From: Piscibacillus sp052246295
GTDB lineage: Bacteria > Bacillota > Bacilli > Bacillales > Alkalibacillaceae
DNA: 64,000 nt
Assembly: GCA_052246295.1 (NCBI GenBank)
Contig: JBQQCO010000001.1
Strand: one strand, 5' to 3'
Shown one piece after another: positions 43,732 through 52,166 of the stretch (positions within the stretch are counted from its first letter, which is position 1; the number at the start of each line of letters is the position of its first letter). The notes beneath the pieces are model-generated. The model made no database searches. It saw nothing but the letters and a program-made list of their open reading frames with translations, and had not been told where the DNA came from. Made by a program: the position numbers and the translations under genes.

Positions 43732-45252
43732 TTAGAAAAATCCTAATTTCTGAGGGCTGTAGCTGACTAGTAGGTTTTTGGTTTGCTGGTAATGGCTTAA
43801 CATCATCTTATGGTTTTCACGACCGACACCTGACATTTTGTACCCGCCAAATGCTGCGTGAGCTGGATAGTCGTGGTAGCAGTTCGTCCATACACGGCCA
43901 GCTTCAATTCCTCGACCGAATCGGTAAGCTTTGTTGATATCGCGTGTCCATACACCTGCACCTAAACCGTAAAGTGTATCATTGGCGATCTCCATTGCCT
44001 CAGCATCATCTTTGAACGTTGTGACAGACAATACTGGGCCAAAGATTTCTTCTTGGAAAATACGCATTTTATTGTGTCCTTTAAAGACAGTTGGCTTAAC
44101 GTAATAACCATCTTTAAGATCACCTTCTTGTACATTCTGCTCGCCACCAATTAAACATTCAGCACCTTCTTGTTTTCCGATATCTAAGTACGATAAGATT
44201 TTCTCTAACTGTTCGCTTGAAGCCTGTGCTCCCATCATCGTGTTCGGATCTAACGGGTTACCTGTGTTAATTTCAGCAACACGTTTTAACGCACGTTCCA
44301 TAAACTCATCGTAAATATCTTCATGGATGAGTGCACGAGATGGACACGTACAAACCTCACCTTGGTTTAGCGCAAACATGACAAGACCTTCTATCGCTTT
44401 ATCTAGGAAATCATCATCTTGATCCATCACATCTTTAAAGAAGATGTTTGGCGATTTACCACCTAGTTCAAGCGTAACCGGGATTAAGTTTTGTGACGCA
44501 TACTGCATAATTAAACGACCTGTTGTTGTTTCACCTGTGAAAGCAACTTTATCAACACGAGGGTTTTGCGCTAATGGCTTACCAGTTTCAAGCCCAAAGC
44601 CGTTTACAATGTTAACAACCCCCGCAGGGATTAAGTCTTCAATCAGTTCCATTAACACTAGGATTGATGATGGCGTTTGTTCTGCTGGCTTTAATACCAC
44701 ACAGTTACCAGTTGCTAAGGCTGGCGCTAACTTCCAAGTTGCCATAAGTAACGGGAAGTTCCAAGGAATAATTTGTCCAACCACACCAATTGGCTCATGG
44801 AAATGATAAGCCACTGTATCGTTATTAATTTCACCAATAGAACCTTCTTGAGCACGGATTGCGCCCGCAAAGTACCTGAAGTGATCAACTGCAAGCGGAA
44901 GGTCGGCGTTAAGTGTTTCACGAACTGATTTCCCGTTCTCCCATGTTTCTGCAACCGCTAATACTTCTAAGTTTTCCTCAATTCGGTCTGCAATTTTATT
45001 TAACATATTTGCACGTTCCGCAACAGAAGTCTTAGCCCACTCATCCTTTGCAGCATGTGCCGCATCTAGAGCAAGCTCAACATCCTCTTTTGTCGAACGA
45101 GGTATTTCAGTAAAAGCCTTACCTGTCACAGGCGTTACGTTTTCAAAGTATTGACCATTTACTGGTGGCGTCCACTTCCCACCAATATAGTTCTCATAAC
45201 GATCTTTAAAATTTACAACAGCACCATCTGTGTTTGGAAATGCATACGTCAT
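43732..45252 (-). CDS. NAD+ aldehyde dehydrogenase (acetaldehyde type, AldA/ExaC-like)
   Basis: 506 residues. The ATG at 45252 follows GGGAGGAAA; a TTG one codon earlier is possible. PWNFPL near 165, LELGGKSPN near 262, catalytic Cys near 302 in NQGEVCTCPSRA, FAALGGYK-like C-terminal block (HAAFGGYKMSGVGREN). The EVCTCPSR motif is characteristic of the ExaC/AldB acetaldehyde dehydrogenases, which pair with DUF779. It likely oxidises short-chain aldehydes, for example from ethanol. Confidence 0.9.
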   Translation of the reverse strand: MTYAFPNTDGAVVNFKDRYENYIGGKWTPPVNGQYFENVTPVTGKAFTEIPRSTKEDVELALDAAHAAKDEWAKTSVAERANMLNKIADRIEENLEVLAVAETWENGKSVRETLNADLPLAVDHFRYFAGAIRAQEGSIGEINNDTVAYHFHEPIGVVGQIIPWNFPLLMATWKLAPALATGNCVVLKPAEQTPSSILVLMELIEDLIPAGVVNIVNGFGLETGKPLAQNPRVDKVAFTGETTTGRLIMQYASQNLIPVTLELGGKSPNIFFKDVMDQDDDFLDKAIEGLVMFALNQGEVCTCPSRALIHEDIYDEFMERALKRVAEINTGNPLDPNTMMGAQASSEQLEKILSYLDIGKQEGAECLIGGEQNVQEGDLKDGYYVKPTVFKGHNKMRIFQEEIFGPVLSVTTFKDDAEAMEIANDTLYGLGAGVWTRDINKAYRFGRGIEAGRVWTNCYHDYPAHAAFGGYKMSGVGRENHKMMLSHYQQTKNLLVSYSPQKLGFF

Positions 45253-45297
45253 CAAAATTTCCTCCCTTAATAATTTTTATAGAAAGCAGAACCTTTT

Positions 45298-45312
45298 TGA
45301 ATGCGCTTACAT
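45298..45312 (-). promoter_or_regulatory. Perfect cre site before the aldehyde dehydrogenase
   Basis: Minus strand ATGTAAGCGCATTCA fits WTGNAANCGNWNNCW at all fixed positions, 46 bp before the start codon. CcpA control is expected. Confidence 0.75.
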
Positions 45313-45535
45313 GCTTGCTATGTACTAACAAGGTCTGACTTCTTTCTATCCATTTTATCAAATGTAAACAAAAAATTCAAAATTTTTTGTTTACTAAGGA
45401 ACAAGCTTGTCCTTTATAAAACTTATGCTATGGAATTTTATTTATGAATAACTTTTTGGGGTGGATGTGAAGTTAACAAGGCGTTGAAAACCTTTATGTC
45501 ACACCTTATATGTCGATAACAGGCAGTCGGTGCCA

Positions 45536-45652
45536 ATCATTTCGCCGCCGCGGGGCTTTATTTCGCCGAAGTGGGCCTTTATTTCGCCGAAGTTAGCCTT
45601 TATTTCGCCGGAGCGGGCACTTATTTCGCCGAAGTTAGCCTTTATTTCGCCG
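45536..45652 (+). repeat. Intergenic array, word TTTATTTCGCCG, exact 21-bp period
   Basis: Six copies start at 45536 (partial leader), 45557, 45578, 45599, 45620 and 45641, each exactly 21 bp from the last. Word TTTATTTCGCCG is nearly constant; the 7-9 bp between words vary (AAGTGGGCC, AAGTTAGCC, GAGCGGGCA). No ribosome site or start codon goes with it. Confidence 0.9.
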
Positions 45653-45729
45653 ACAATCATGTTCTCATTGGTCCATTCACATTAATACATTAAATGAGCC
45701 TACCAAGGTTTATGATCAATAACGCAAAA

Positions 45730-45760
45730 TAGATAATAAAGCTGAAAATTAGATAATAAA
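45730..45760 (-). repeat. Direct repeat of TTTATTATCTA, 20-bp spacing
   Basis: On the minus strand TTTATTATCTA occurs twice, 20 bp apart, with an AATTTTCAGC-type spacer. It has the same TTTAT leader as the neighbouring array but on the other strand. Confidence 0.6.
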
Positions 45761-45789
45761 CAAAACGAAGCTGCTGACATGAAACAACA

Positions 45790-45816
45790 GAAAAGCTGAC
45801 TTCACGTCAGCTTTTG
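45790..45816 (-). terminator. Terminator of the MFS-peroxiredoxin unit
   Basis: AAAAGCTGAC/GTCAGCTTTT perfect 10-bp stem overlapping the stop codon, T-rich on the minus strand. Confidence 0.82.
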
Positions 45817-46358
45817 ATCACACTAAATATTTGATTAACTTTTGCGTGTTTTTCTGGTGATTCATCTAGATGTTTCCATAGAAGTTTACCGTCTTCATCA
45901 AAGATCAGAGTGGCTCCTTGAATGTAGACATCTTGAGTGGTCATCGATTTTTTCACAAACTTGGCTTGTTGTTCGTCTTTCGGAATGATGTTTTTCAACT
46001 TCCGAGTGATCACGCCTAAGATGACTTTTGTGAGTAGTTTGATTTTCGCGGGTCTTTTAGCTTTGATCGCTTTAAAGGCTTGACGATCGGGGTCGCCAAC
46101 AATTTCAAACGGGTAAGGTCCGAATGCATCTAAAAATTCTTTAATAAAGGATGCATTGGAGGGCGCGACAGCTATCACTTGATAGCCTTCGCGTTCGATT
46201 TCTTCATACTTCTCACGCAACTGCGCGAGTAATTGTCGGCAGATTGGTCAACCAAGGTGACGTGTGAATACTAAGATGGTCTTTTCGTTACGGATTAAAT
46301 CGTTCAATGTTGTTGTTCCGCTTTGAGTTTGAACCTCATAGTTAAGCTCCACTGACAT
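45807..46358 (-). CDS. Peroxiredoxin-like AhpC/TSA protein with in-frame TGA, candidate selenoprotein
   Basis: 183 residues from the ATG at 46358 if the TGA at 46248-46250 is read as selenocysteine (U37). Context is VFTRHLG-U-PICRQ. In Cys members of this thioredoxin-like family the same place is C in a GCxxCR motif. The frame is open on both sides of the TGA. Downstream blocks (VIAVAPSNASFIKEFLDAFG and IFDEDGKLLWKHLDE) are normal AhpC/TSA features. The start overlaps the MFS gene by 17 nt, so the two are coupled. AGGGAGGGG is close to the ATG (3 nt); a GTG two codons on is the alternative. If the TGA is a true stop, this would be a pseudogene or a truncated protein from the ATG at 46220. Confidence 0.72.
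46212..46229 (-). promoter_or_regulatory. Candidate bacterial SECIS hairpin after the TGA
   Basis: RNA stem CUCGCGC/GCGUGAG (7 bp, one G-U) closes an AGUU loop. It starts 18 nt after the UGA and the loop begins 25 nt after it, with G in the second loop position. This is within the spacing and loop rules reported for bacterial SECIS elements. Confidence 0.6.
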
Positions 46359-47544
46359 GCCCCTCCCTTGTTTTCACTAATAATATATAACTTAGCACAA
46401 TGAGTAGCTGGCTGACGAGTATAATGATTGCAAGTGGCAGCATGGTACTTGTACCGAATACGCCAACTAATGGTGCTACTGTTCCGCCAAACACAAACTG
46501 GAATAAGCCTAATAAAGCTGATGCACTGCCAGCATTACGGTCTTGTGTTTGCATGGCTAACGATAGACTTGTTGGGTTGATCATACCGGTACTTGAGGTG
46601 ATGAACAGTAATCCGATTACGACAATAAATAATCCACCTTCAAATATAGCAGCAGCAACTAACGTTGTTCCGCCTGTCAAAGCAACTAATAATCCGATCA
46701 CTAATAATGTTTGTTCGTGTACACGACCAGATAACCGTCCGACCACCTGACTCATTGTAATAAAACCTAAAGCATTCAATCCAAAAATCATAGCGTACGT
46801 TTGTGGCGATAACGAAAAAATATCTTGCAAAATGAATGATGAACCTGAAATGTAAGCAAACATGGCAGCCGCAGCAAAGCCTTGTATAAATGCAAACCCC
46901 ATGTAGCGACGATGCTTCGTTAGTTTTACAAAAATTCCCACAGTCGTCTTCATTCCACCATCAGAACGTTCGTTTGTTGGTAATGATTCTTTTAATTTAA
47001 AAATGGCTAGTGCTACTAGGATTAATCCCGCAACTGATAAAATCGCAAAAAGTCCTCGCCAACTAGTAAATAATAGAATTTGTCCACCAATCATAGGGGC
47101 TAAAATTGGCGCAAGCCCCATTACTAAAACGAGTAACGAGAACATTTTAGTTAATTCAGAGCCTGAGTATAAATCTCGTATAATCGAGCGAGAGATCACA
47201 ATTCCACCCGCTCCTGAGAACCCTTGAATGAAGCGAGCTGCTACTAACACCCATATATTTGGTGCAATCGCACAAATAATAGAAGCTAGTACATACACTG
47301 CAATCGCGATAATGAGCGGTTTCTTCCTCCCAAAGATGTCACTCAAGGCTCCAATCACAAGTTGTCCAAAAGCAATCCCTAGTAAGCTTGTCGTCAAGCT
47401 CAACTGAACTAACGATGGTGTCGTCTCTAATCCCTTAGCTAATTCCGGAAATGCCGGTAAGTATAAATCTATTGTTAACGGTACAAGTGCTGTGAATGCA
47501 CCTAATAGTAGTATCAGTCTCCAATGAGATGATCTTGATGTCAT
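46342..47544 (-). CDS. Bcr/CflA-family MFS drug exporter
   Basis: 400 residues, 12 membrane segments. Family markers: TIDLYLPAFPEL near 23-34, GQLVIGALSDIFGRKKPL near 59-76 (MFS motif A), and RFIQGFSGAGGIVISRSIIRD near 106-126. Proton-driven exporter; substrate unknown. Followed by and overlapping the peroxiredoxin-like gene. Confidence 0.88.
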   Translation of the reverse strand: MTSRSSHWRLILLLGAFTALVPLTIDLYLPAFPELAKGLETTPSLVQLSLTTSLLGIAFGQLVIGALSDIFGRKKPLIIAIAVYVLASIICAIAPNIWVLVAARFIQGFSGAGGIVISRSIIRDLYSGSELTKMFSLLVLVMGLAPILAPMIGGQILLFTSWRGLFAILSVAGLILVALAIFKLKESLPTNERSDGGMKTTVGIFVKLTKHRRYMGFAFIQGFAAAAMFAYISGSSFILQDIFSLSPQTYAMIFGLNALGFITMSQVVGRLSGRVHEQTLLVIGLLVALTGGTTLVAAAIFEGGLFIVVIGLLFITSSTGMINPTSLSLAMQTQDRNAGSASALLGLFQFVFGGTVAPLVGVFGTSTMLPLAIIILVSQLLIVLSYILLVKTREGHVSGA

Positions 47545-47637
47545 GAATTACACCTCTCCTTTATTATCACAACGCTTATGCTATAACATTTTCAATTAAA
47601 TTAAAAGTTAACTGTTTACTTCTAATTAAGAGGTGTG

Positions 47638-47667
47638 TATACTGTGCATATAGATATAAACAGTATA
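47638..47667. promoter_or_regulatory. Inverted-repeat operator before the GntR/ABC cassette
   Basis: TATACTGT-N14-ACAGTATA, perfect 8-bp arms, 22 bp before the first gene. It overlaps the expected promoter and is a likely target of the GntR protein encoded in the cassette. Confidence 0.65.
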
Positions 47668-47689
47668 ACAGTTAATTGGAGGTTCATTT

Positions 47690-48412
47690 ATGTGGAAGGA
47701 AGCTGTCAAACTCGCATTGTTCGAGTGGAAAGTAGAGTGGTTTAAACGCGTATTTAACCAATTCATGATGCTAGTAGCGTTATTAGTGTTAACTTACGCA
47801 ACAATTGGTTCAGTATTAGCGGATGGAGGATTAGGATTAGACTATATTTATTTTTCAGTCTTTGCTTTTGGTTATGCTTGGCTAGTACCGAAAGAATTTC
47901 AATACCAAAAAGTGAGTAGCCAAACGTATGCATCACCTGTATTTTTTATGTTACACAAGTTACCTATTCAACATAACACACTGATTAAAAGTCGGTTTAT
48001 ACTTTTCTATTTAAACGCTATACCTGTTTTACTTTTATTCTTTATTGGCTTTTATTTTTCACCAGAAATTAGTGATACATTCACCACTCAAGGGTATATA
48101 GCTTTCTCTTTACTATGGTTTAGCATTGGATTAAGTTTCGGATCTATTTACCCAGCAAGTGATGTAGGTGATCGCAACGTTACTAACACAAAGTTAGTTT
48201 GGATAACAATTGGATTAATAACTGGTATTACTCTTTTAATTACACCCACCTATATATTCTATAATCATGGCTTAGTCGTCTTAACAATAGATTTAGCCAA
48301 TCAATGGCCATTGTGGGTATCAGTGATATCTTTATTAATCATTCCAATTGCAAACAGTTATTGGGTTTACAACGCTAAAAATAGATTGAAGAAAGAAGAC
48401 TTTGAACTATAG
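47690..48412 (+). CDS. Membrane subunit of the GntR-linked ABC cassette
   Basis: 240 residues, about six membrane segments, polar loop near 60-70 (VPKEFQYQKVSSQ). I do not recognise a named family; position before a YtrA-like regulator and an ABC ATPase suggests an ABC-2-type permease. TTGGAGG precedes the ATG. Confidence 0.72.
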   Translation: MWKEAVKLALFEWKVEWFKRVFNQFMMLVALLVLTYATIGSVLADGGLGLDYIYFSVFAFGYAWLVPKEFQYQKVSSQTYASPVFFMLHKLPIQHNTLIKSRFILFYLNAIPVLLLFFIGFYFSPEISDTFTTQGYIAFSLLWFSIGLSFGSIYPASDVGDRNVTNTKLVWITIGLITGITLLITPTYIFYNHGLVVLTIDLANQWPLWVSVISLLIIPIANSYWVYNAKNRLKKEDFEL

Positions 48413-48427
48413 GAAGGAGAGGGCGAC

Positions 48428-48820
48428 TTGGAACTACCCATAAAACTATCCGAACAGTCTCGAGAGCCAATTTACCATCAGATCGAGCATCAAATTAAAG
48501 CTCTAATTGCTAGTGGCCAGTTAGAAGCTGGCACGTCACTTCCTTCCATTCGTGCTTTATCGAAAGATTTGGAGGTGAGCGTCATTACAACAAGGCGAGC
48601 TTATCAAAACTTAGAGTATGAGGGATTTATCAAAACTTTACAAGGTAAAGGGACGTTCGTTGCGGATATTAATATGTCTTTAAAAAAAGAAATCAAAGAG
48701 GATACGGTTGCTAATGCACTACGCAAAGCGATTGGAACTGCCTATCAACATAGTTATTCAAAAACAGAGGTAAAACGATTATTTAATAAATTACTAGATG
48801 AAAGTGAGGGAGAATCTTGA
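48428..48820 (+). CDS. YtrA-subfamily GntR regulator
   Basis: 130 residues. TTG start with AAGGAGAG 7 nt upstream. GntR winged helix at about 10-78 (EPIYHQIEHQIKALIASGQL, then LPSIRALSKDLEVSVITTRRAY), short C-terminal helical part typical of the YtrA subfamily, which controls ABC transporter operons for envelope or drug stress. Stop overlaps the next start by 4 nt (TTGA). Confidence 0.9.
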   Translation: MELPIKLSEQSREPIYHQIEHQIKALIASGQLEAGTSLPSIRALSKDLEVSVITTRRAYQNLEYEGFIKTLQGKGTFVADINMSLKKEIKEDTVANALRKAIGTAYQHSYSKTEVKRLFNKLLDESEGES

Positions 48821-49668
48821 GCTATTCAGTTGAAATTAAGGACCTTCATAAATCGAGAGATGATTTTGAATTAGGACCTTTTAATTTGAGTATAGAACCA
48901 GGCTTAGTAACAACTTTTGTCGGAAGCAACGGTGCCGGTAAAAGTACGTTGATTAAATCGATTATGAACTTAGTGAAACCTACTTCTGGAGATATTCGTA
49001 TATTAGGGAGTTATGTGCAAGAGAAGGAAGATTGGAAACAAAATATTGCTTATCTTCCACAAAATAAGTTAGGCCACGATCCGTTTAATGGTTTTCAATT
49101 AAAAGAGTTAGTTTCTTCACTTTACCCTAATTGGGATGAAGCACTTTTCCAACGAATGGTCAAAGAACTGGATGTCAATCTTAAGAAGAATTTTAAAAGC
49201 TTATCGCCTGGTGGCCAACAAAAACTTGCCTTAAGCTTGACCATTCCAAGAAACACTCCAATTATGATGCTAGACGAACCAACATCTCATATCGATATCG
49301 TTTCGAAAACTATTTTGTTAGATTTACTTGCTGAATGGATGGAAGATGGCGAACGTACGCTCATCTTGGCCACACACCAAGTTGAAGATATTCGAAAGCT
49401 TGCAGATATGGTTGCGATTATGAAAGATGGAGAACTTTTAGCTCATAAAGATAAAGAATCTTTAACAGAAACATATACTCAGTATTGGTTAGTTGACCCT
49501 TTACCTAGTGAAAAACTCCCTGGTGAAGTAAGGCGGAAAGGCAGTAAAACAGTCATCACAACAAATGAGGCTGATTTAGAGAATTACTTAAGTCGACATC
49601 AATTAAGGTGGTTAAATAAAGAACATTTAAGTTTAGAAGATACCATTTCGTTGATGTTAACAATATAA
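48817..49668 (+). CDS. ABC transporter ATPase (YtrB-like)
   Basis: 283 residues, TTG start overlapping the GntR stop; GAGGGAG upstream. Walker A GSNGAGKST near 36-44, signature LSPGGQQKLALS near 130 (LSPGG instead of LSGG), Walker B PIMMLDEPTSHID near 150. The Q-loop and H-loop (ATHQVED) are present. Likely pairs with the 47690-48412 membrane protein. Confidence 0.87.
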   Translation: MSYSVEIKDLHKSRDDFELGPFNLSIEPGLVTTFVGSNGAGKSTLIKSIMNLVKPTSGDIRILGSYVQEKEDWKQNIAYLPQNKLGHDPFNGFQLKELVSSLYPNWDEALFQRMVKELDVNLKKNFKSLSPGGQQKLALSLTIPRNTPIMMLDEPTSHIDIVSKTILLDLLAEWMEDGERTLILATHQVEDIRKLADMVAIMKDGELLAHKDKESLTETYTQYWLVDPLPSEKLPGEVRRKGSKTVITTNEADLENYLSRHQLRWLNKEHLSLEDTISLMLTI

Positions 49669-49691
49669 AAAAGAACAAAGGGGAGAGAGAG

Positions 49692-50624
49692 TTGGAAAAA
49701 GCCTTAAGTGTAAAGAACATACAAAAGTCGTTTAAGAACACGAAGGTCTTAAAAGGAATTTCTTTCGATGTTCACAAGGGTGAAATCATGGCTATTTTAG
49801 GTCCGAATGGTGCGGGTAAATCGACAACGATTCGTAACATTATGGGGATTATGTATCCTGATGAGGGTAGTGTTACCTTTCACGGGCATAACGGAAGTGA
49901 AATCCCACGTCATAAGATTGGTTATTTACCCGAAGAACGTGGACTTTATAAAAACGTGAAAGTCATGGATGTACTTTTATACTTTGCTAGTCTTAAAGAT
50001 TACCCTAAAGATAAAGCTAAAAAGCGCGCCCTCTATTATTTAGAGAGACTTGGACTTAATGGGAAAGAAAATGTATCAGTTGAAGAACTATCCAAAGGGA
50101 TGGGGCAAAAAGTCCAGTTTATTGGATCGATTATTCACGAGCCTGAACTGTTAATTTTAGATGAACCATTTTCTGGCTTAGACCCTGTCAGCCAAGATGT
50201 GTTTAAGCATGAGATTAAAGAGCTTGCTAATAATGGAACGGCGATTTTACTAAGTTCACACCAGATGAATCTAGTTGAAGAAATGTGTGACCGTTTGTTT
50301 ATGATCAATCGCGGTGAAAAAGTCATCTACGGTTCGATGGATGATGTTAAAACGGAATATGCCAACTTTAAGTGTACAATTCGTGGAAAGAATGACACTT
50401 CAGTACTTGAAAAATTATCTGAAGTGACACGTGTTGAACAAAGCGGCGATATCTCAGTGTTGTATTTAACACATGATGTTCAAGTGACCAGCTGGTTAAA
50501 AGAACTTCCTAATACACTTGACGTACAAGAGCTTTCAGTCGATCGTGTATCCTTGCATGAAATTTTTGTTGATATAGCGACAGATCAGAATTTAGCTGAG
50601 GAAGTAGGTGCTTCACATGCGTAA
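49692..50624 (+). CDS. ABC transporter ATPase (NatA/YhaQ-like)
   Basis: 310 residues, TTG start with GGGAGAGAG upstream. Walker A GPNGAGKST near 38-46, signature LSKGMGQKVQ near 134, Walker B LLILDEPFSGLDP near 153, C-terminal DUF4162-like extension (about 215-300). The class of Na+/drug or bacitracin-type exporters. Overlaps the permease start by 8 nt. Confidence 0.88.
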   Translation: MEKALSVKNIQKSFKNTKVLKGISFDVHKGEIMAILGPNGAGKSTTIRNIMGIMYPDEGSVTFHGHNGSEIPRHKIGYLPEERGLYKNVKVMDVLLYFASLKDYPKDKAKKRALYYLERLGLNGKENVSVEELSKGMGQKVQFIGSIIHEPELLILDEPFSGLDPVSQDVFKHEIKELANNGTAILLSSHQMNLVEEMCDRLFMINRGEKVIYGSMDDVKTEYANFKCTIRGKNDTSVLEKLSEVTRVEQSGDISVLYLTHDVQVTSWLKELPNTLDVQELSVDRVSLHEIFVDIATDQNLAEEVGASHA

Positions 50625-51858
50625 TAGTATTAAAGTTGGAAATTGGGAATTTAAACGAAATGTGCGTAATAAATCTTTTATTATCTCACTGTTTTTAACA
50701 CCACTATTATTTGTGATTTTTGCAACGGCACCTACGTTCCTTAGTAACTTAGGTGATGATGAACCAAGCACAACTGTTTATTTAAATGATCAAGTTGGTG
50801 TTTATGAAGCTATTCAACCTGTAATCGAGGAAGGAGACTTTGTGTCATGGGATGTCATTGAGACTTCTGATGAGCCTGAGCAAATGCAGAGTACTCTAAC
50901 GACAGAAGAAGATGCTGCTTATATTTTTATTAGTGAAGATACACTTGAAACAGGTACAGTGACTTACATGGTTGGTGACGATGTAAGTGGATCGTTTGAA
51001 AATGAACTTAACGTACTCCAACAGCCGATTAAGCAAGCACAACTCCAAGTTGCAGGACTTTCAAATGAGCAAATGCAGTTAGTTCAACAGCCGATTAATT
51101 ATGAGGTAGCTAGTGTTGAGGAGGGTACAGAGTCTACACCATCAGAAGAACAAGAAGCAGGCGGATTCCCATACGAAAAAGCCCTACCTAGTCTCTTTGC
51201 AGGACTTGTACTATTCTCAATCGTCATCTCTGGCATGATGATTTTCCAAAGTGCTTCTCAAGAGAAGAAAGACAAAGTTGCAGAAATCATTTTGTCTTCC
51301 GTTACCGCTAGTGAACTCATGCAAGGTAAAATTTTAGGTTACTTTAGCTTAGGGCTTTTACAAGTTGCTGTATGGATAACACTTGTGACACCATTTGCCC
51401 TATGGAAACTTGAAGATATTCCTGTGCTTGAATATTTATTTGTACCAGAAACGTTATTGTTATTAGTGATTGCAATTCTAGGTTATCTATTATTTGCAGC
51501 ACTATTTGTAGGGTTAGGTGCAACCATTGAGGATGCATCTACAAGTGGGAATTTCCAAGGTCTAGTCATGATGTTACCATTTATCCCATTCTTCTTAATT
51601 GCACCTATTTTAAGCAATCCTTCAGGCATTATTGCAGAGGTAGCAACGTATGTACCATTTACATCACCTGCTGTGATGCTGATGCGTTTGGCCGTGTTAG
51701 ATGAATGGCCGTGGGTTGAAATGTTGATTGGACTCGCGATTTTAATCGTAAGTATCTGGATTTTCATGAAGTTAGCGGGTAAAATCTTCCAAGTGGGAAT
51801 TTTAATATACGGCAAAAACGCAACACCACAAGAAATTTGGAAGTGGTTAAGAGCTTAG
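50617..51858 (+). CDS. ABC-2 exporter permease (NatB/YhaP-like)
   Basis: 413 residues from the ATG at 50617 (GAGGAAGTAGG upstream; a GTG at 50608 is possible). One N-terminal membrane segment (about 20-40), a large extracytoplasmic domain (about 45-190), and five further membrane segments (195-410), with SASQEKKDKVAEIILSS near 217. NatB layout. Pairs with the ATPase just upstream. Confidence 0.87.
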   Translation: MRNSIKVGNWEFKRNVRNKSFIISLFLTPLLFVIFATAPTFLSNLGDDEPSTTVYLNDQVGVYEAIQPVIEEGDFVSWDVIETSDEPEQMQSTLTTEEDAAYIFISEDTLETGTVTYMVGDDVSGSFENELNVLQQPIKQAQLQVAGLSNEQMQLVQQPINYEVASVEEGTESTPSEEQEAGGFPYEKALPSLFAGLVLFSIVISGMMIFQSASQEKKDKVAEIILSSVTASELMQGKILGYFSLGLLQVAVWITLVTPFALWKLEDIPVLEYLFVPETLLLLVIAILGYLLFAALFVGLGATIEDASTSGNFQGLVMMLPFIPFFLIAPILSNPSGIIAEVATYVPFTSPAVMLMRLAVLDEWPWVEMLIGLAILIVSIWIFMKLAGKIFQVGILIYGKNATPQEIWKWLRA

Positions 51859-51862
51859 AAAG

Positions 51863-52096
51863 AGGTTGTGATATAGCAGTTCTTTATTAGCTTAGTCAAA
51901 ATGCTTCGCTTTCCTCAAGCACGGCTTCAACTTCTCCAAACTCACTTCTGTTCGGGTATTAAGGATGTTCGGCTAAGTACGCAACATCCGTGTAGCGACG
52001 CCGAACTGACCCACATCCTGTGGCCACTCAGCTCGTGCTGTTCCTACTAGAGTCTCAGCATTTTGACAACGCAGAGCTAAACCTTATCACACACTA
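51863..52096. repeat. MITE-like repeat element, copy B
   Basis: Core runs from TTAGTCAAAATGCTTCGCTT (51892) to CAGCATTTTGAC (near 52060) and matches copy A in reverse orientation over most of its length, including the GCACGGCTTCAACTT and CAGCTCGTGCTGTTCCT blocks. Outer ends have decayed: the 15-bp terminal repeats of A are not recognisable. It lies between the convergent exporter permease and SsuA-like genes. Confidence 0.82.
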
Positions 52097-52125
52097 ACTT
52101 CAATTTTCATTGATCAACTCAATTC

Positions 52126-52165
52126 AAAAAGGAAGCTTTGCACAATGCAAAAACTTCCTTTTTTA
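52126..52165. terminator. Terminator of the ssu-like operon
   Basis: AAAAAGGAAG...CTTCCTTTTT stem with a GCAAAG/CTTTGC inner part. T-runs on both strands. Confidence 0.85.
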
Positions 52166-52166
52166 T

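Noticed and set aside
45536..45652. CRISPR array
   Set aside because: The conserved part is about 12 bp, spacers are about 9 bp and similar to each other, and no cas gene is in the window.
45807..46220. Complete 137-residue peroxiredoxin starting at 46220
   Set aside because: It lacks the N-terminal strand and the active-site motif and has no good ribosome site; the frame continues upstream through the TGA to 46358.
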